64,000 nt of DNA, from positions 1-64,000 of the forward strand of contig CAXBCH010000022.1 in NCBI GenBank assembly GCA_963974125.1, given 5' to 3'. The notes below the pieces were generated by a model, which saw only the letters and a program-made list of their open reading frames with translations, made no database searches and was not told where the DNA came from. Of the stretch, positions 17,444 to 25,789 are shown one piece after another. The translations under genes and the position numbers were made by a program. Numbering within the stretch: position 1 is the stretch's first letter; every line of letters begins with the position of its first letter. Origin of the DNA: Haliea sp963974125 (GTDB lineage Bacteria; Pseudomonadota; Gammaproteobacteria; Pseudomonadales; Halieaceae).

Positions 17444-18814
17444 ATGGAAGATCCCGGATTAGGGGCCCTGGCAGTCGTCCCCACCCTGCTGGTGTTTTGC
17501 CTCGCCATCTGGAGCCGTCGACCGATCGAATCGTTGATCAGCGGCGCGCTACTGGGACTGGTCATCCTGCACGGTGCGGGCTTTGTCAGTGGCCTCGCGG
17601 ACACCTCGCTGCGGGTCATGACTGACGAGGACGTGGCCTGGGTCATCCTCGTCTGTGGTTTCATGGGCAGCCTGATCGGGTTGCTCATGCGCACCGGCGC
17701 CACCCGGGCCTTTACCCGCCGCCTTACCCGACTGGTACACGACCAGAAGTCCACGCTCTACACAACCTGGGGCCTGGGCATTTTCATGTTTGTGGACGAT
17801 TACCTGAACTCCATGGCGGTGGGCGCCGCCATGCGCGACATTTCCGACAGGTTCCGCATTTCCCGGGAAAAGCTGGCCTACGTGGTGGACTCCACTGCTG
17901 CCCCCATCAGCGTCATCATCCCCTACTCGACCTGGGGCGCGTTTTTCGGTGGCCTGCTGGTGGCAAATGGCGTCGCGGCGGAAGGCCAGGGCCTGACCGT
18001 CTACATCCAGTCGATCCCCTACATGCTCTACGCCTGGATCGCGGTATTCCTGGTACCCATAGTCATAGCCGGGTTCGTACCCGCGCTGGGACCCATGCGG
18101 GCAGCAGAGCAACGCGCTTTTGCCACCGGTATCACGGTACCCCCGGAAGCGGCCAAAATCGAGGAGGCCAACAACGCCATTGTGCCCAGGGAGGGTGCCA
18201 ACCCGAGTCTGGCGCTGTTCGTTGTGCCGATGCTGACCCTTGTATTTGCCACCATGTACTTCGACAACGATTTCCTGATTGGCATCTACCTGACCCTGGG
18301 TGTCACCATTGTCGCCATCCTGGCACTGCGGATACTGGACCTGCACGACACTTTCGACACCGTCATCGACGGTTTCAAGACCATGCTGGAACCGCTGGCG
18401 GTGCTGGTGGCTGCGTTTATCCTCAAGGATGTAAACGACTCCCTGGGCCTGCCGGCGCTGGTCGTGGCCACGGTGCAGCCGTTGCTGACTCCGGAACTGC
18501 TGCCAGCGATCATTTTTGTCAGCATGGGGCTGGTGTCCTTCATGACCGGCTCCAACTGGGGCGTGTTCGTGATCATCCTGCCGATTGTCACCGCCCTCTC
18601 CCAGAACCTGGGCGCGGACATGACCCTGGTGATCGGCGCCACCCTGTCTGCCAGCACCTTTGGCAGCCACGCCTGCTTCTATTCCGACGCCACCGTACTC
18701 ACCGCCCAGGCCACCGGCTGTACGCCACTGCAGCATGCCCTGACCCAGCTCCCCTATGCGCTGATCGCCGCCGCCATCACCGTGGTCGGCTATCTGGCCA
18801 TTGGCTACCTTTAA
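17444..18814 (+). CDS. NhaC-family Na+/H+ antiporter
   Basis: The 456-residue protein has about eleven hydrophobic segments and the family core FMFVDDYLNSMAVGAAM followed by DSTAAPISVIIPYSTWG. The C-terminal MTGSNWGVFVIILP and SASTFGSHACFYSD also fit. NhaC-type carriers exchange sodium, and in some relatives organic substrates, against protons in the inner membrane. It starts five bases after the SpdH-like stop, so translation is probably coupled. In this operon it may move the imported compound or its product rather than only sodium. Confidence 0.85.
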   Translation: MEDPGLGALAVVPTLLVFCLAIWSRRPIESLISGALLGLVILHGAGFVSGLADTSLRVMTDEDVAWVILVCGFMGSLIGLLMRTGATRAFTRRLTRLVHDQKSTLYTTWGLGIFMFVDDYLNSMAVGAAMRDISDRFRISREKLAYVVDSTAAPISVIIPYSTWGAFFGGLLVANGVAAEGQGLTVYIQSIPYMLYAWIAVFLVPIVIAGFVPALGPMRAAEQRAFATGITVPPEAAKIEEANNAIVPREGANPSLALFVVPMLTLVFATMYFDNDFLIGIYLTLGVTIVAILALRILDLHDTFDTVIDGFKTMLEPLAVLVAAFILKDVNDSLGLPALVVATVQPLLTPELLPAIIFVSMGLVSFMTGSNWGVFVIILPIVTALSQNLGADMTLVIGATLSASTFGSHACFYSDATVLTAQATGCTPLQHALTQLPYALIAAAITVVGYLAIGYL

Positions 18815-18838
18815 GTCATACGCAACTGGAGAACAACC

Positions 18839-19288
18839 ATGAGAAAACTTGCTTCCCTGACCTGCATCGCCACACTCGCAGCCCTTGCCGCCGCCCAGAC
18901 CCTGGCCGGGGACACTGCCCTGCCCGCCAGGATAACCGCCGAGGACATGAGCGGCGCCATGTTTGAGCGCGAGGACACCACCCGCACCGAACGCAACGGC
19001 CACACGGTGCTGGATGTGACTTCGCTGCTCAGCAGCGACGGCAAGTTCGGCTCCGGGCTGTATCGGGCCGGTCCCTCGCGCTTTGAAATCGACGAGCCCT
19101 ACGGCGTGGATGAATTCATGTACTTCCTCGAGGGCGGTGTCACCCTGACTTCCGCCGACGGCAGCGTGATGGAAGTCAAGGCCGGTGAAGCGGTCACCCT
19201 GCCCAAGGAATGGACCGGCGTCTGGGAGACCGACGGTTACACCAAGATCTGGGTGATCTACTCCGAGGACGGCTCCGGACTGGAGTAA
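18839..19288 (+). CDS. Secreted cupin-domain protein
   Basis: This 149-residue product has a signal peptide (predicted cut near residue 23, TLAG) and one cupin domain: YGVDEFMYFLEGGVTL, then VKAGEAVTLPKEWTGVWE. The type resembles the ureidoglycine-aminohydrolase-like cupins (DUF861), but the usual metal histidines are not obvious, so it may be a binding rather than catalytic cupin. CTGGAG lies just upstream of the ATG. It is the last gene of the TonB receptor-flavoprotein-antiporter run, 24 bases after the antiporter. Confidence 0.75.
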   Translation: MRKLASLTCIATLAALAAAQTLAGDTALPARITAEDMSGAMFEREDTTRTERNGHTVLDVTSLLSSDGKFGSGLYRAGPSRFEIDEPYGVDEFMYFLEGGVTLTSADGSVMEVKAGEAVTLPKEWTGVWETDGYTKIWVIYSEDGSGLE

Positions 19289-19295
19289 GCTGCCC

Positions 19296-19323
19296 GCCGG
19301 CCGCGCCTGTGCCGGCCGCGCCT
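19296..19323. repeat. Thirteen-base direct repeat
   Basis: GCCGGCCGCGCCT occurs at 19296-19308 and 19311-19323, two bases apart, just after the cupin stop codon. Each copy contains a GCCGGC palindrome, so the RNA could fold into a GC hairpin. No T-run is present. Confidence 0.6.
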
Positions 19324-19428
19324 TGAGTCACGCGGCGGTCTGTGGCCTAATGTGGCCCCGTTTCAGGGGGGGCAGGCGGCCGCACAGGCTGCGCCCGACC
19401 GCACTAACCAGCAGCCGGAAAATACACT

Positions 19429-20610
19429 ATGAGCAATGATTCTGTCGTTATCGTCAACGGTGCCCGCACCCCCATGGGGGGCCTCCAGGGCAGTCTTGCC
19501 ACCCTTACCGCAGCGCAACTCGGCAGCACCGCCATCGCTGCCGCACTGGCGCGCAGCGGCGTTGCCGCTGACGATGTCGATGAAATCTTCATGGGCTGCG
19601 TGCTCCCTGCGGGCCTCAAGCAGGGCCCTGCCCGGCAGGCCGCGCGCGGCGCCGGCATCCCCGACGCCGCCGGCGCGGTCACCCTCAACAAGCTCTGCGG
19701 CAGCGGCATGCAGGCGACCATTTTCGGCTTTGACAGCATCGTCGCCGGCACCAACCACGTGGTCGTCACCGGCGGCATGGAGAGCATGAGCAATGCCCCG
19801 CACCTGCTGCCTGGCGCCCGCGGCGGCGTTCGCACTGGCCACGCCAAAATGCTGGACCACATGTTTGTGGACGGCCTGGAGGACGCCGACAGCGGCCGTG
19901 CCATGGGCAGCTTCGCCCAGGAAACCGCCGATGCCCGGGGCCTGACCCGGGAGCAGATGGATGCCTTCGCCGTGGAGTCCCTGACCCGCGCCAAACGCGC
20001 CATCGAAGACGGTTCACTGCAGGCGGAAACCGCACCGGTAACGATCACCACCCGTGCCGGTGAATCGGTGGTCAGCGACGACGAGCAGCCACACAAGGCC
20101 GCGATCGACAAAATCCCCAACCTGCGTCCGGCTTTCGCTGCCGATGGCACCATCACCGCCGCCAACAGCAGTTCGATCTCCGATGGCGCCAGCGCCCTGG
20201 TGTTGATGAGCGGCAGCCAGGCGGAAGCGCGTGGCCTCAAGCCCATGGCCCGCATTGTCGCCCACGCCCGTCACAGCCAGCACCCGTCGGAATTCACCAT
20301 CGCCCCGATCGGCGCCGTCAACAAGCTGTTCGCCAAGACCGGCTGGACCGCGGCCGACGTGGACCTGTTCGAGATCAACGAAGCCTTCGCCATGGTCACC
20401 ATGCTGGCGATGCAGGACCTGGGTCTGGACCACAACAAGGTCAACATCCACGGCGGCGCCTGCGCCCAGGGCCACCCCATCGGCTCTACCGGTTCACGGA
20501 TCATCGTCAGCCTGATGTATGCCCTGCAGAAGCTGGGCAAGAAGCGCGGCGTGGCGGCCCTCTGCATCGGTGGCGGCGAGGCCACCGCAGTTGCGATTGA
20601 ACTGATCTGA
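19429..20610 (+). CDS. Acetyl-CoA C-acyltransferase (thiolase)
   Basis: The 393-residue length and motifs fit the AtoB/PhaA/FadA thiolase class. The nucleophilic Cys lies in NKLCGSGMQ (about residue 87), the histidine in GGACAQGHPIGSTGSR, and the proton-shuttling Cys in CIGGGEATAVAIE at the C-terminus. It either condenses two acetyl-CoA units or cleaves 3-ketoacyl-CoA. FEINEAFA is also conserved. It is followed by ribB after 44 bases, and the minus-strand beta-oxidation-like operon begins just beyond. Confidence 0.92.
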   Translation: MSNDSVVIVNGARTPMGGLQGSLATLTAAQLGSTAIAAALARSGVAADDVDEIFMGCVLPAGLKQGPARQAARGAGIPDAAGAVTLNKLCGSGMQATIFGFDSIVAGTNHVVVTGGMESMSNAPHLLPGARGGVRTGHAKMLDHMFVDGLEDADSGRAMGSFAQETADARGLTREQMDAFAVESLTRAKRAIEDGSLQAETAPVTITTRAGESVVSDDEQPHKAAIDKIPNLRPAFAADGTITAANSSSISDGASALVLMSGSQAEARGLKPMARIVAHARHSQHPSEFTIAPIGAVNKLFAKTGWTAADVDLFEINEAFAMVTMLAMQDLGLDHNKVNIHGGACAQGHPIGSTGSRIIVSLMYALQKLGKKRGVAALCIGGGEATAVAIELI

Positions 20611-20654
20611 CACTGAAACGGCGGGCCCTGCGCCCGCCAGTTCCGAGGCGCCCC

Positions 20655-21767
20655 ATGGCACTGAGCAGTATTCCCGACATCCTCGACGATATTCGCGCCG
20701 GGAAAATGGTCATCCTGATGGATGACGAAGACCGCGAGAACGAGGGCGACCTGATTGTCGCCGCGGAAGCGGTCACCCCCGAGATCATCACCTTTTTTTC
20801 CAGCGAAGCCTGCGGCCTGATATGCATGCCGCTGACCGAAGAGCGGGCGCGGCAGCTGCAGCTGCCGTTGATGGTGCGCGACAATCGTTCCCAGCACGAA
20901 ACCAACTTCACCGTGTCCATCGATGCAGCGGAGCGCAAGGGTCCGGGGATCAGCTCGGTGCAGCGCGCGCACACTGTGCGCAAGGCCGTGGCAGCGGATG
21001 CCAGGCCGGTGGACATCATCCAGCCGGGCCACATTTTTCCGCTGGTTGCCAAGCCCGGTGGGGTCCTGCGCCGGGCCGGCCACACCGAAGCGGGCGTCGA
21101 CCTGGCGCGCATGGCCGGTTTCGAACCCGCGGCCCTGATCGTGGAGATCATGAACGAAGACGGCACCATGGCGCGGCGGCCACAACTGGAAGTGTTTGCC
21201 GAACGCCACGGCCTGCGCATGGGTACCATCGCCGACCTGATCGAGTACCGCTCGCTGCACGAACAGTCCATCGAACTCAGTGACAGCAAGACCGTCAACA
21301 CGGAATTCGGCGAGTTCCAGCTGCATACGTTCAGCGACCTGATCGACGACACCCTGCACTACGCCCTGACCCGGGGCGCACTGCAGGAAAACACGGCGAC
21401 CCTGGTGCGGGTGCAGACCGTGAGCATGCTGCGGGACGTCATCGGCACCGTGATCGAGGACCAGGCACCCGGCTGGTCCTGCCGCCGCGCCCTGGAGCGC
21501 ATCGCCCGCGAAGGCAGCGGCGCGCTGGTCCTGATCGGCCAGCCGGTCACTGCCGCCCAGGCCCTCGCCGATGTCATCCAGTTCCCGGATCCACCGACGG
21601 TTACCGGCAGCAGCACCGATGGTATCGGCAACTATCGGGTGATCGGTACCGGCGCGCAGATCCTGAAACGCCTCGGCATCGGCCAAATGCGCCTGATGTC
21701 GGCGCCGGTGCGCTTCAATGCCCTCTCCGGTTTCAGCCTGGAAGTGACCGAATTCGTCCAGCCCTGA
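20655..21767 (+). CDS. ribB: 3,4-dihydroxy-2-butanone-4-phosphate synthase with degenerate GTP cyclohydrolase II domain
   Basis: The 370-residue protein has a complete RibB domain (residues 1 to about 200): DDEDRENEGDL, PGHIFPLVAKPGGVLRR and GHTEAGVDLARMAG. This domain makes the four-carbon unit of riboflavin from ribulose 5-phosphate. The C-terminal half follows the GTP cyclohydrolase II fold but lacks its zinc cysteines: the HSECLTGD and CDCG region reads RVQTVSMLRDVIGT and beyond. It therefore probably has no RibA activity, as in the hybrid RibB proteins of Pseudomonas. No FMN riboswitch fits in the 44-base upstream gap. Confidence 0.88.
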   Translation: MALSSIPDILDDIRAGKMVILMDDEDRENEGDLIVAAEAVTPEIITFFSSEACGLICMPLTEERARQLQLPLMVRDNRSQHETNFTVSIDAAERKGPGISSVQRAHTVRKAVAADARPVDIIQPGHIFPLVAKPGGVLRRAGHTEAGVDLARMAGFEPAALIVEIMNEDGTMARRPQLEVFAERHGLRMGTIADLIEYRSLHEQSIELSDSKTVNTEFGEFQLHTFSDLIDDTLHYALTRGALQENTATLVRVQTVSMLRDVIGTVIEDQAPGWSCRRALERIAREGSGALVLIGQPVTAAQALADVIQFPDPPTVTGSSTDGIGNYRVIGTGAQILKRLGIGQMRLMSAPVRFNALSGFSLEVTEFVQP

Positions 21768-21782
21768 GCGCTCGCCGCTGGC

Positions 21783-22541
21783 TCAGACGAAGCGCGGCGG
21801 CCGCTTCTCGAAAAACGCCGTTAGCGCCTCGATGTTATCTGCAGACCCTGCCTGCCGCACCATGGCGGCCTGCTCGGCCACGAAGGCAGCATCAATGCTG
21901 TGTTGGTGATGCATCCGCAGGCAGCGCTTGATTTCGCGCAGGGAACTGACCGGCCATTGAGCGACAGCTTCGGCGCGAGCGAAGGCGTGATCCAGCAGTT
22001 CCGTATCCGGCAGGACCTCGGCCACGATTCCCAGCTCGCGGGCGCGGGCGGCGTCGACCCAGTCGGCGGTGTAGAACAGTTCCGCGGCCCGCTGGGCACC
22101 GATATTGGCCTGCAGCATGTAGCTGCTGGCCCACTCGGGCACCAGGCCCAGGGCGGCGAACGGCAGTCGCAGACGCAGGCTTTGCCCCGCATAGACCATG
22201 TCCGCATGGAACAGCACCGTGGCGCCGCCGCCAACAGCAACGCCCCTGGCGGCAATGACCAGCGGCTTGTCAAACTCCGCCACCGCCCGCGCGGCGCTCT
22301 CGAACGGGTGGGGCTCGTCCCCAGCGGTGCCGCCAAAACTCGCCAGATCGACGCCGGCACTGAAACTGTCGCCGGCGCCGGTCAACAGCACGCAGGCAAC
22401 CTGCGGATCCTCGGCGGCAGCCTTGAAAGCTTCACGGATGGCCACCCACAGGGCATCGTTGATGGCATTTTTCTTGGCGGGGCGGTTCAGGGTCAGTAGC
22501 CGTACCCGGCCGCGCTGTTCCTGTAAAAGTACGGATTCCAT
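21783..22541 (-). CDS. Crotonase-family protein, likely delta3-delta2 enoyl-CoA isomerase
   Basis: The 252-residue protein has LNRPAKKNAI, oxyanion loop SFSAGVDL and ARGVAVGGG. The active-site stretch reads ALGLVPEWASSYML with a single acidic residue at the isomerase position, unlike the two glutamates of hydratases. It would move a cis/trans-3 double bond to trans-2 in acyl-CoA. GAGGGCAGG precedes the ATG. It is the last gene of a minus-strand run and starts ten bases after the nitroreductase stop. Confidence 0.82.
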   Translation of the reverse strand: MESVLLQEQRGRVRLLTLNRPAKKNAINDALWVAIREAFKAAAEDPQVACVLLTGAGDSFSAGVDLASFGGTAGDEPHPFESAARAVAEFDKPLVIAARGVAVGGGATVLFHADMVYAGQSLRLRLPFAALGLVPEWASSYMLQANIGAQRAAELFYTADWVDAARARELGIVAEVLPDTELLDHAFARAEAVAQWPVSSLREIKRCLRMHHQHSIDAAFVAEQAAMVRQAGSADNIEALTAFFEKRPPRFV

Positions 22542-22551
22542 CGACCTGCCC

Positions 22552-23226
22552 TCAGCTGTGGAAAATCACAAAGTCATCCAGCGACGCCCGCTCGGTGACG
22601 CACTGGTTTGCCGCAGCTTGCGGATCCGGATAGCCGAAGGAGATCCCGAACATCAGCTTGTGTGAGGGATCCACCGCCAGCGCTGCCCGCAACTGGTCCG
22701 CCTGGAACCCCAGCGCCGTTTGCGGGCAGGAGCCGAAACCGCGGGCTGTCAGCGCCAGCATCAGGGTCTGCGCAAACATGCCCAGGTCGCAGGCCTCGCG
22801 CAGACCAAACGGCTCGGGCAGGAACAGGAAGGCAACGTGGGGCGCATCGAAGAAGGTAAAGTTGCGCATGAAGGCTTCCTGCCGGCTGGCCTTGTCCTCG
22901 CGCGGGATGCCCATGGCGTTGTAGAGCGCATGTGCGGCAGCGTGCTGGCGAGTCTTGTACACCCCCTCGTAGACACCGTCGTAGGGGAAATCCATGCTGA
23001 TGCGACCCGCCAGGAACTCGCCGGGCAGGGTCTCCCGCAGTTCTTCCAGTTTCGCGCCCGAGACCACATGCACGACCCAGGGCTGGGTGTTGCAGTTGCT
23101 GGGCGCGCGGGCGGCGTCCTCGAAGATCGCCGTCAGCTCGGCGGCCGGAATCGGGTCGGGGAGAAAGGCGCGCAGGGAGCGGCGCTCGCGGACAACAGTA
23201 CTGAAAGCGTGGGCATGATCAGACAT
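22552..23226 (-). CDS. Nitroreductase-family flavoprotein
   Basis: This 224-residue protein has the FMN-binding opening VRERRSLRAFLPDPIP, then ARAPSNCNTQPW, and GMFAQTLMLALTARGFGSCPQ, all typical of the NfsB-like class of FMN enzymes. The substrate is unknown. It is co-directional with a crotonase immediately downstream, the same pairing as at 5.4-4.0 kb. An 89-base gap separates it from the EchA-like gene upstream, so an internal promoter is possible. Confidence 0.87.
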   Translation of the reverse strand: MSDHAHAFSTVVRERRSLRAFLPDPIPAAELTAIFEDAARAPSNCNTQPWVVHVVSGAKLEELRETLPGEFLAGRISMDFPYDGVYEGVYKTRQHAAAHALYNAMGIPREDKASRQEAFMRNFTFFDAPHVAFLFLPEPFGLREACDLGMFAQTLMLALTARGFGSCPQTALGFQADQLRAALAVDPSHKLMFGISFGYPDPQAAANQCVTERASLDDFVIFHS

Positions 23227-23315
23227 CAGGGGGTTCCGTCAGAGTGTGGGTCACCATTATGCGCAGCCCGACCGCAGCAGGCCAGTGCGCCGGTAGCTGA
23301 CAAGTGTCGGCGGGG

Positions 23316-24134
23316 CTATTCGCCGCGGAATTGCGGCGGCCGTTTGTCCCGGAAAGCGCGCATGCCCTCCTTGGCATCGGCGGAGGCAAACACCGGCCCG
23401 GCCAGGGCATCAGACGCCAGCATGGCTTCGTCTTCCGCCATGCACTCCTGGTGCTCGCGCAGGGAGCGGGTCACCGCAGCGACCGCCAGCGGCGCATTGG
23501 CACAAATTCGCGCGGCGTACTCCCGCGCTACCGCCAGGGTTTGCCCCGGTGGCACCAGGCGATTGACCAGGCCCCAATTCAGCGCCTGTTGCGCAGTGAT
23601 GTGCTCGCCGCAGAGCAGCATTTCCGCCGCCAGGCAGTAGGGAATCTGCCGCCGCAGGCGCACCGTGGAGCCACCCATGGGATAGAGGCCGCGGGCAACC
23701 TCGGTGACGCCGAAGATGGCATTGTCCGCGGCGATGCGAATATCGGTACCCTGCAGGATCTCGGTGCCCCCGGCCAGGGCATAGCCTTCCACCGCAAGGA
23801 TCAGCGGCTTGTTGGGGCGATTGTCCCGCAGCAGGGCCTGCCAGTGCAGATTGGGGACCTCCCCCATCAGCGCCATGAATTCCTCGCTGGCGCCGTGATC
23901 GCCGTCGGCACCGGCTTTCAGATCCATGCCCGCGCAGAAAGTGTCGCCATTGGCGGTGAGGATTGCGCAACGCAGGCTGCTGTCTTCCTCCAGCCGGCGC
24001 CAGGCCCGGTACAGACCCAGCAGCATGGCGGGGTTGAAGGCGTTCTTCGCCTGCGGGCGGTTCAGGGTTACCACCAGGACGCCCGCTTCCTGCTGCACCA
24101 GGCAGCTGGGGGTACTGATATCGAGTTCCTGCAC
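23316..24134 (-). CDS. Enoyl-CoA hydratase, EchA19-like
   Basis: The 272-residue crotonase carries both hydratase glutamates by position, in LAGGTEILQG and in FGVTEVARGLYPMGGS. It also has the oxyanion loop TFCAGMDL and ends in KRPPQF. VTEVARGLYPMGGSTVRLRRQIPY-like composition resembles actinobacterial EchA19, which hydrates steroid side-chain enoyl-CoA. A GTG at 24143 directly abuts the AAGGAG ribosome site, so the GTG at 24134 with an eight-base gap is preferred. It follows the acyl-CoA synthetase by 15 bases. Confidence 0.82.
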   Translation of the reverse strand: MQELDISTPSCLVQQEAGVLVVTLNRPQAKNAFNPAMLLGLYRAWRRLEEDSSLRCAILTANGDTFCAGMDLKAGADGDHGASEEFMALMGEVPNLHWQALLRDNRPNKPLILAVEGYALAGGTEILQGTDIRIAADNAIFGVTEVARGLYPMGGSTVRLRRQIPYCLAAEMLLCGEHITAQQALNWGLVNRLVPPGQTLAVAREYAARICANAPLAVAAVTRSLREHQECMAEDEAMLASDALAGPVFASADAKEGMRAFRDKRPPQFRGE

Positions 24135-24149
24135 GGTTGTCACTCCTTG

Positions 24150-25778
24150 CTAGCCTGCCCGGTACTGGCCGGACAGGGCGATTTCCAGGGCCCTGGGATA
24201 GGCGGGCTTGCCGCTGGGCGCGCGTGGCACCTCGGCGACGATGTGTAATTCACGCGGCACCTTGTAGCCGGCGATATGCTTGCGGGCCTCTTCCTGCAGT
24301 GTCTGCAGGTCGAGCGCGTGGCCATCGCGCGCGGCGACAACGGCGGTGACCTTGCTGCCCAGGCGTTCATCCGGTGTCGCCACCACCAGGCAGTCGAATA
24401 CCGCCGGGTGATTTTTCAGGGCCTGCTCCACCTCCTCCGGGAAGATCTTCTCGCCGCCACTGTTGATGCAGTTGGAACCGCGGCCGTAGACGGTGATGGT
24501 GCCGTCCTCCTCCAGTTGCGCTTCGTCCCCGGTCAGCAGCCAGGTCTTGCCGTCCACCGGTACAAAGGTTTTCGCCGTCTTCACCGGGTCGTTGTAGTAA
24601 CCAACGGGAATATGGCCGCTGCGGGCAAAGATTCCCCTGGCGCCGGGCTCGACGTGAAAGTGCGTGCCGTCCTCCGCTTCAGCCACGACTGACATGAACG
24701 GGTCGCGAACAATATTGCCCAGACCCTGCCCCGCCTTGCCGCCGCTGTCAGCGCCCATGGCGCCCGACTCGGAGGAACCGAAGCTGTTGCGAATCATGAT
24801 GTTGGGCAGATGGCGGCGGAAAGCCTCCTGCTTGCTGGCGGAAAACACCGCGCCGCCGGAGCCCACGGCGAAGACCGAGCTCAGGTCCCAGCGTCCGGGA
24901 TTGGCTTCCAGCGCATCCAGCAGCGGCACCGCCATGGCGTCGCCGACGATGGTGATGGAGTTGACCTTCTCCCGTTCGACGATATCCCACACGTCCTCAC
25001 CCACCAGGTGGTGGGCCGGATTCAGCACCAGCAGGTTGCCCGACAGCAGCTGGATGCAGGCGTACCACCAGCAGGCCCCGTGCATCAACGGCGCCAGGGC
25101 AATCCCAACTATCGCGAAATCCCCCACCCGGTCGGCAATCTGCTCCGGCTCGGTAATCACACCGTCCGGATGAAAGTAGCCGCCGCCGCCCATGGCGGCG
25201 TGGAACACGTTCTTGTGCGGCCACATCACGCCCTTGGGCATGCCTGTGGTACCGCCGGTATAGAGAATGAACAGGTCGTCATCGGCGCGCTCGGGGAAAT
25301 CCCGGGCGGTACTGCGGCCCGCGAGCGCATCCTCATAGGCCGTGCTGCCGATGGCGGCGGCATCGGCGCCGCTGTCATCGTCGACATGGATCAGTGTTTT
25401 CAGGTCCGGGGAGCTGGCCTGCACCGCCGCGATATGGGGCGCGAATTCGCGGTGGTGTATACAGGCCACCAGGTCCGCATTGTTGAAGATGTACGACAGC
25501 TCCTCCTCGACATAGCGGTAATTGATATTGATCGGCACCGCCCGCAGCTTGAAACAGGCCAGCATGCCCTCGAGGTACTCGTTGCAGTTGTACAGGTACA
25601 GGCCGACATGGTCACCCGCTTCCACGCCCTGCTCACGCAGATAGTGCGCCATGGCATTGGCGCGCTGGTCCAGCTGCGCGTAGGTGGCGCGCTGGGCGCC
25701 GCAAACCAGCGCAGTACGCTCGGGGACCTTGTCCGCTACCAGTTCGAACATGTCCGCTATGTTGAAGTGTCTTGCCAT
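24150..25778 (-). CDS. Acyl-CoA synthetase, FadD19-like (steroid side-chain type)
   Basis: This 542-residue adenylate-forming enzyme has the P-loop LYTGGTTGMPKGVMW, the NSFGSSESG motif, WLLTGDEAQLEEDG and the C-terminal lysine region APSGKPAYP. FNIADMFELVADKVPERTALVCG and KLRAVPININYRYVEEEL strongly resemble the FadD19 group, which loads C26-oic steroid acids onto CoA in actinobacteria. The reaction is ATP-dependent thioester formation. The exact substrate is inferred from neighbours (Ltp3/Ltp4-like, EchA19-like, DUF35). It is 11 bases downstream of the Ltp4-like gene. Confidence 0.84.
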   Translation of the reverse strand: MARHFNIADMFELVADKVPERTALVCGAQRATYAQLDQRANAMAHYLREQGVEAGDHVGLYLYNCNEYLEGMLACFKLRAVPININYRYVEEELSYIFNNADLVACIHHREFAPHIAAVQASSPDLKTLIHVDDDSGADAAAIGSTAYEDALAGRSTARDFPERADDDLFILYTGGTTGMPKGVMWPHKNVFHAAMGGGGYFHPDGVITEPEQIADRVGDFAIVGIALAPLMHGACWWYACIQLLSGNLLVLNPAHHLVGEDVWDIVEREKVNSITIVGDAMAVPLLDALEANPGRWDLSSVFAVGSGGAVFSASKQEAFRRHLPNIMIRNSFGSSESGAMGADSGGKAGQGLGNIVRDPFMSVVAEAEDGTHFHVEPGARGIFARSGHIPVGYYNDPVKTAKTFVPVDGKTWLLTGDEAQLEEDGTITVYGRGSNCINSGGEKIFPEEVEQALKNHPAVFDCLVVATPDERLGSKVTAVVAARDGHALDLQTLQEEARKHIAGYKVPRELHIVAEVPRAPSGKPAYPRALEIALSGQYRAG

Positions 25779-25789
25779 AAGTCTAGCCC

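Noticed and set aside
19296..19323. Thirteen-base repeat as a transposon target duplication
   Set aside because: The copies are only two bases apart with no element between them, so slippage is the simpler explanation.
20611..20654. FMN riboswitch before ribB
   Set aside because: Only 44 bases separate thiolase and ribB; an FMN riboswitch needs well over 100 bases and none of its motifs are present.
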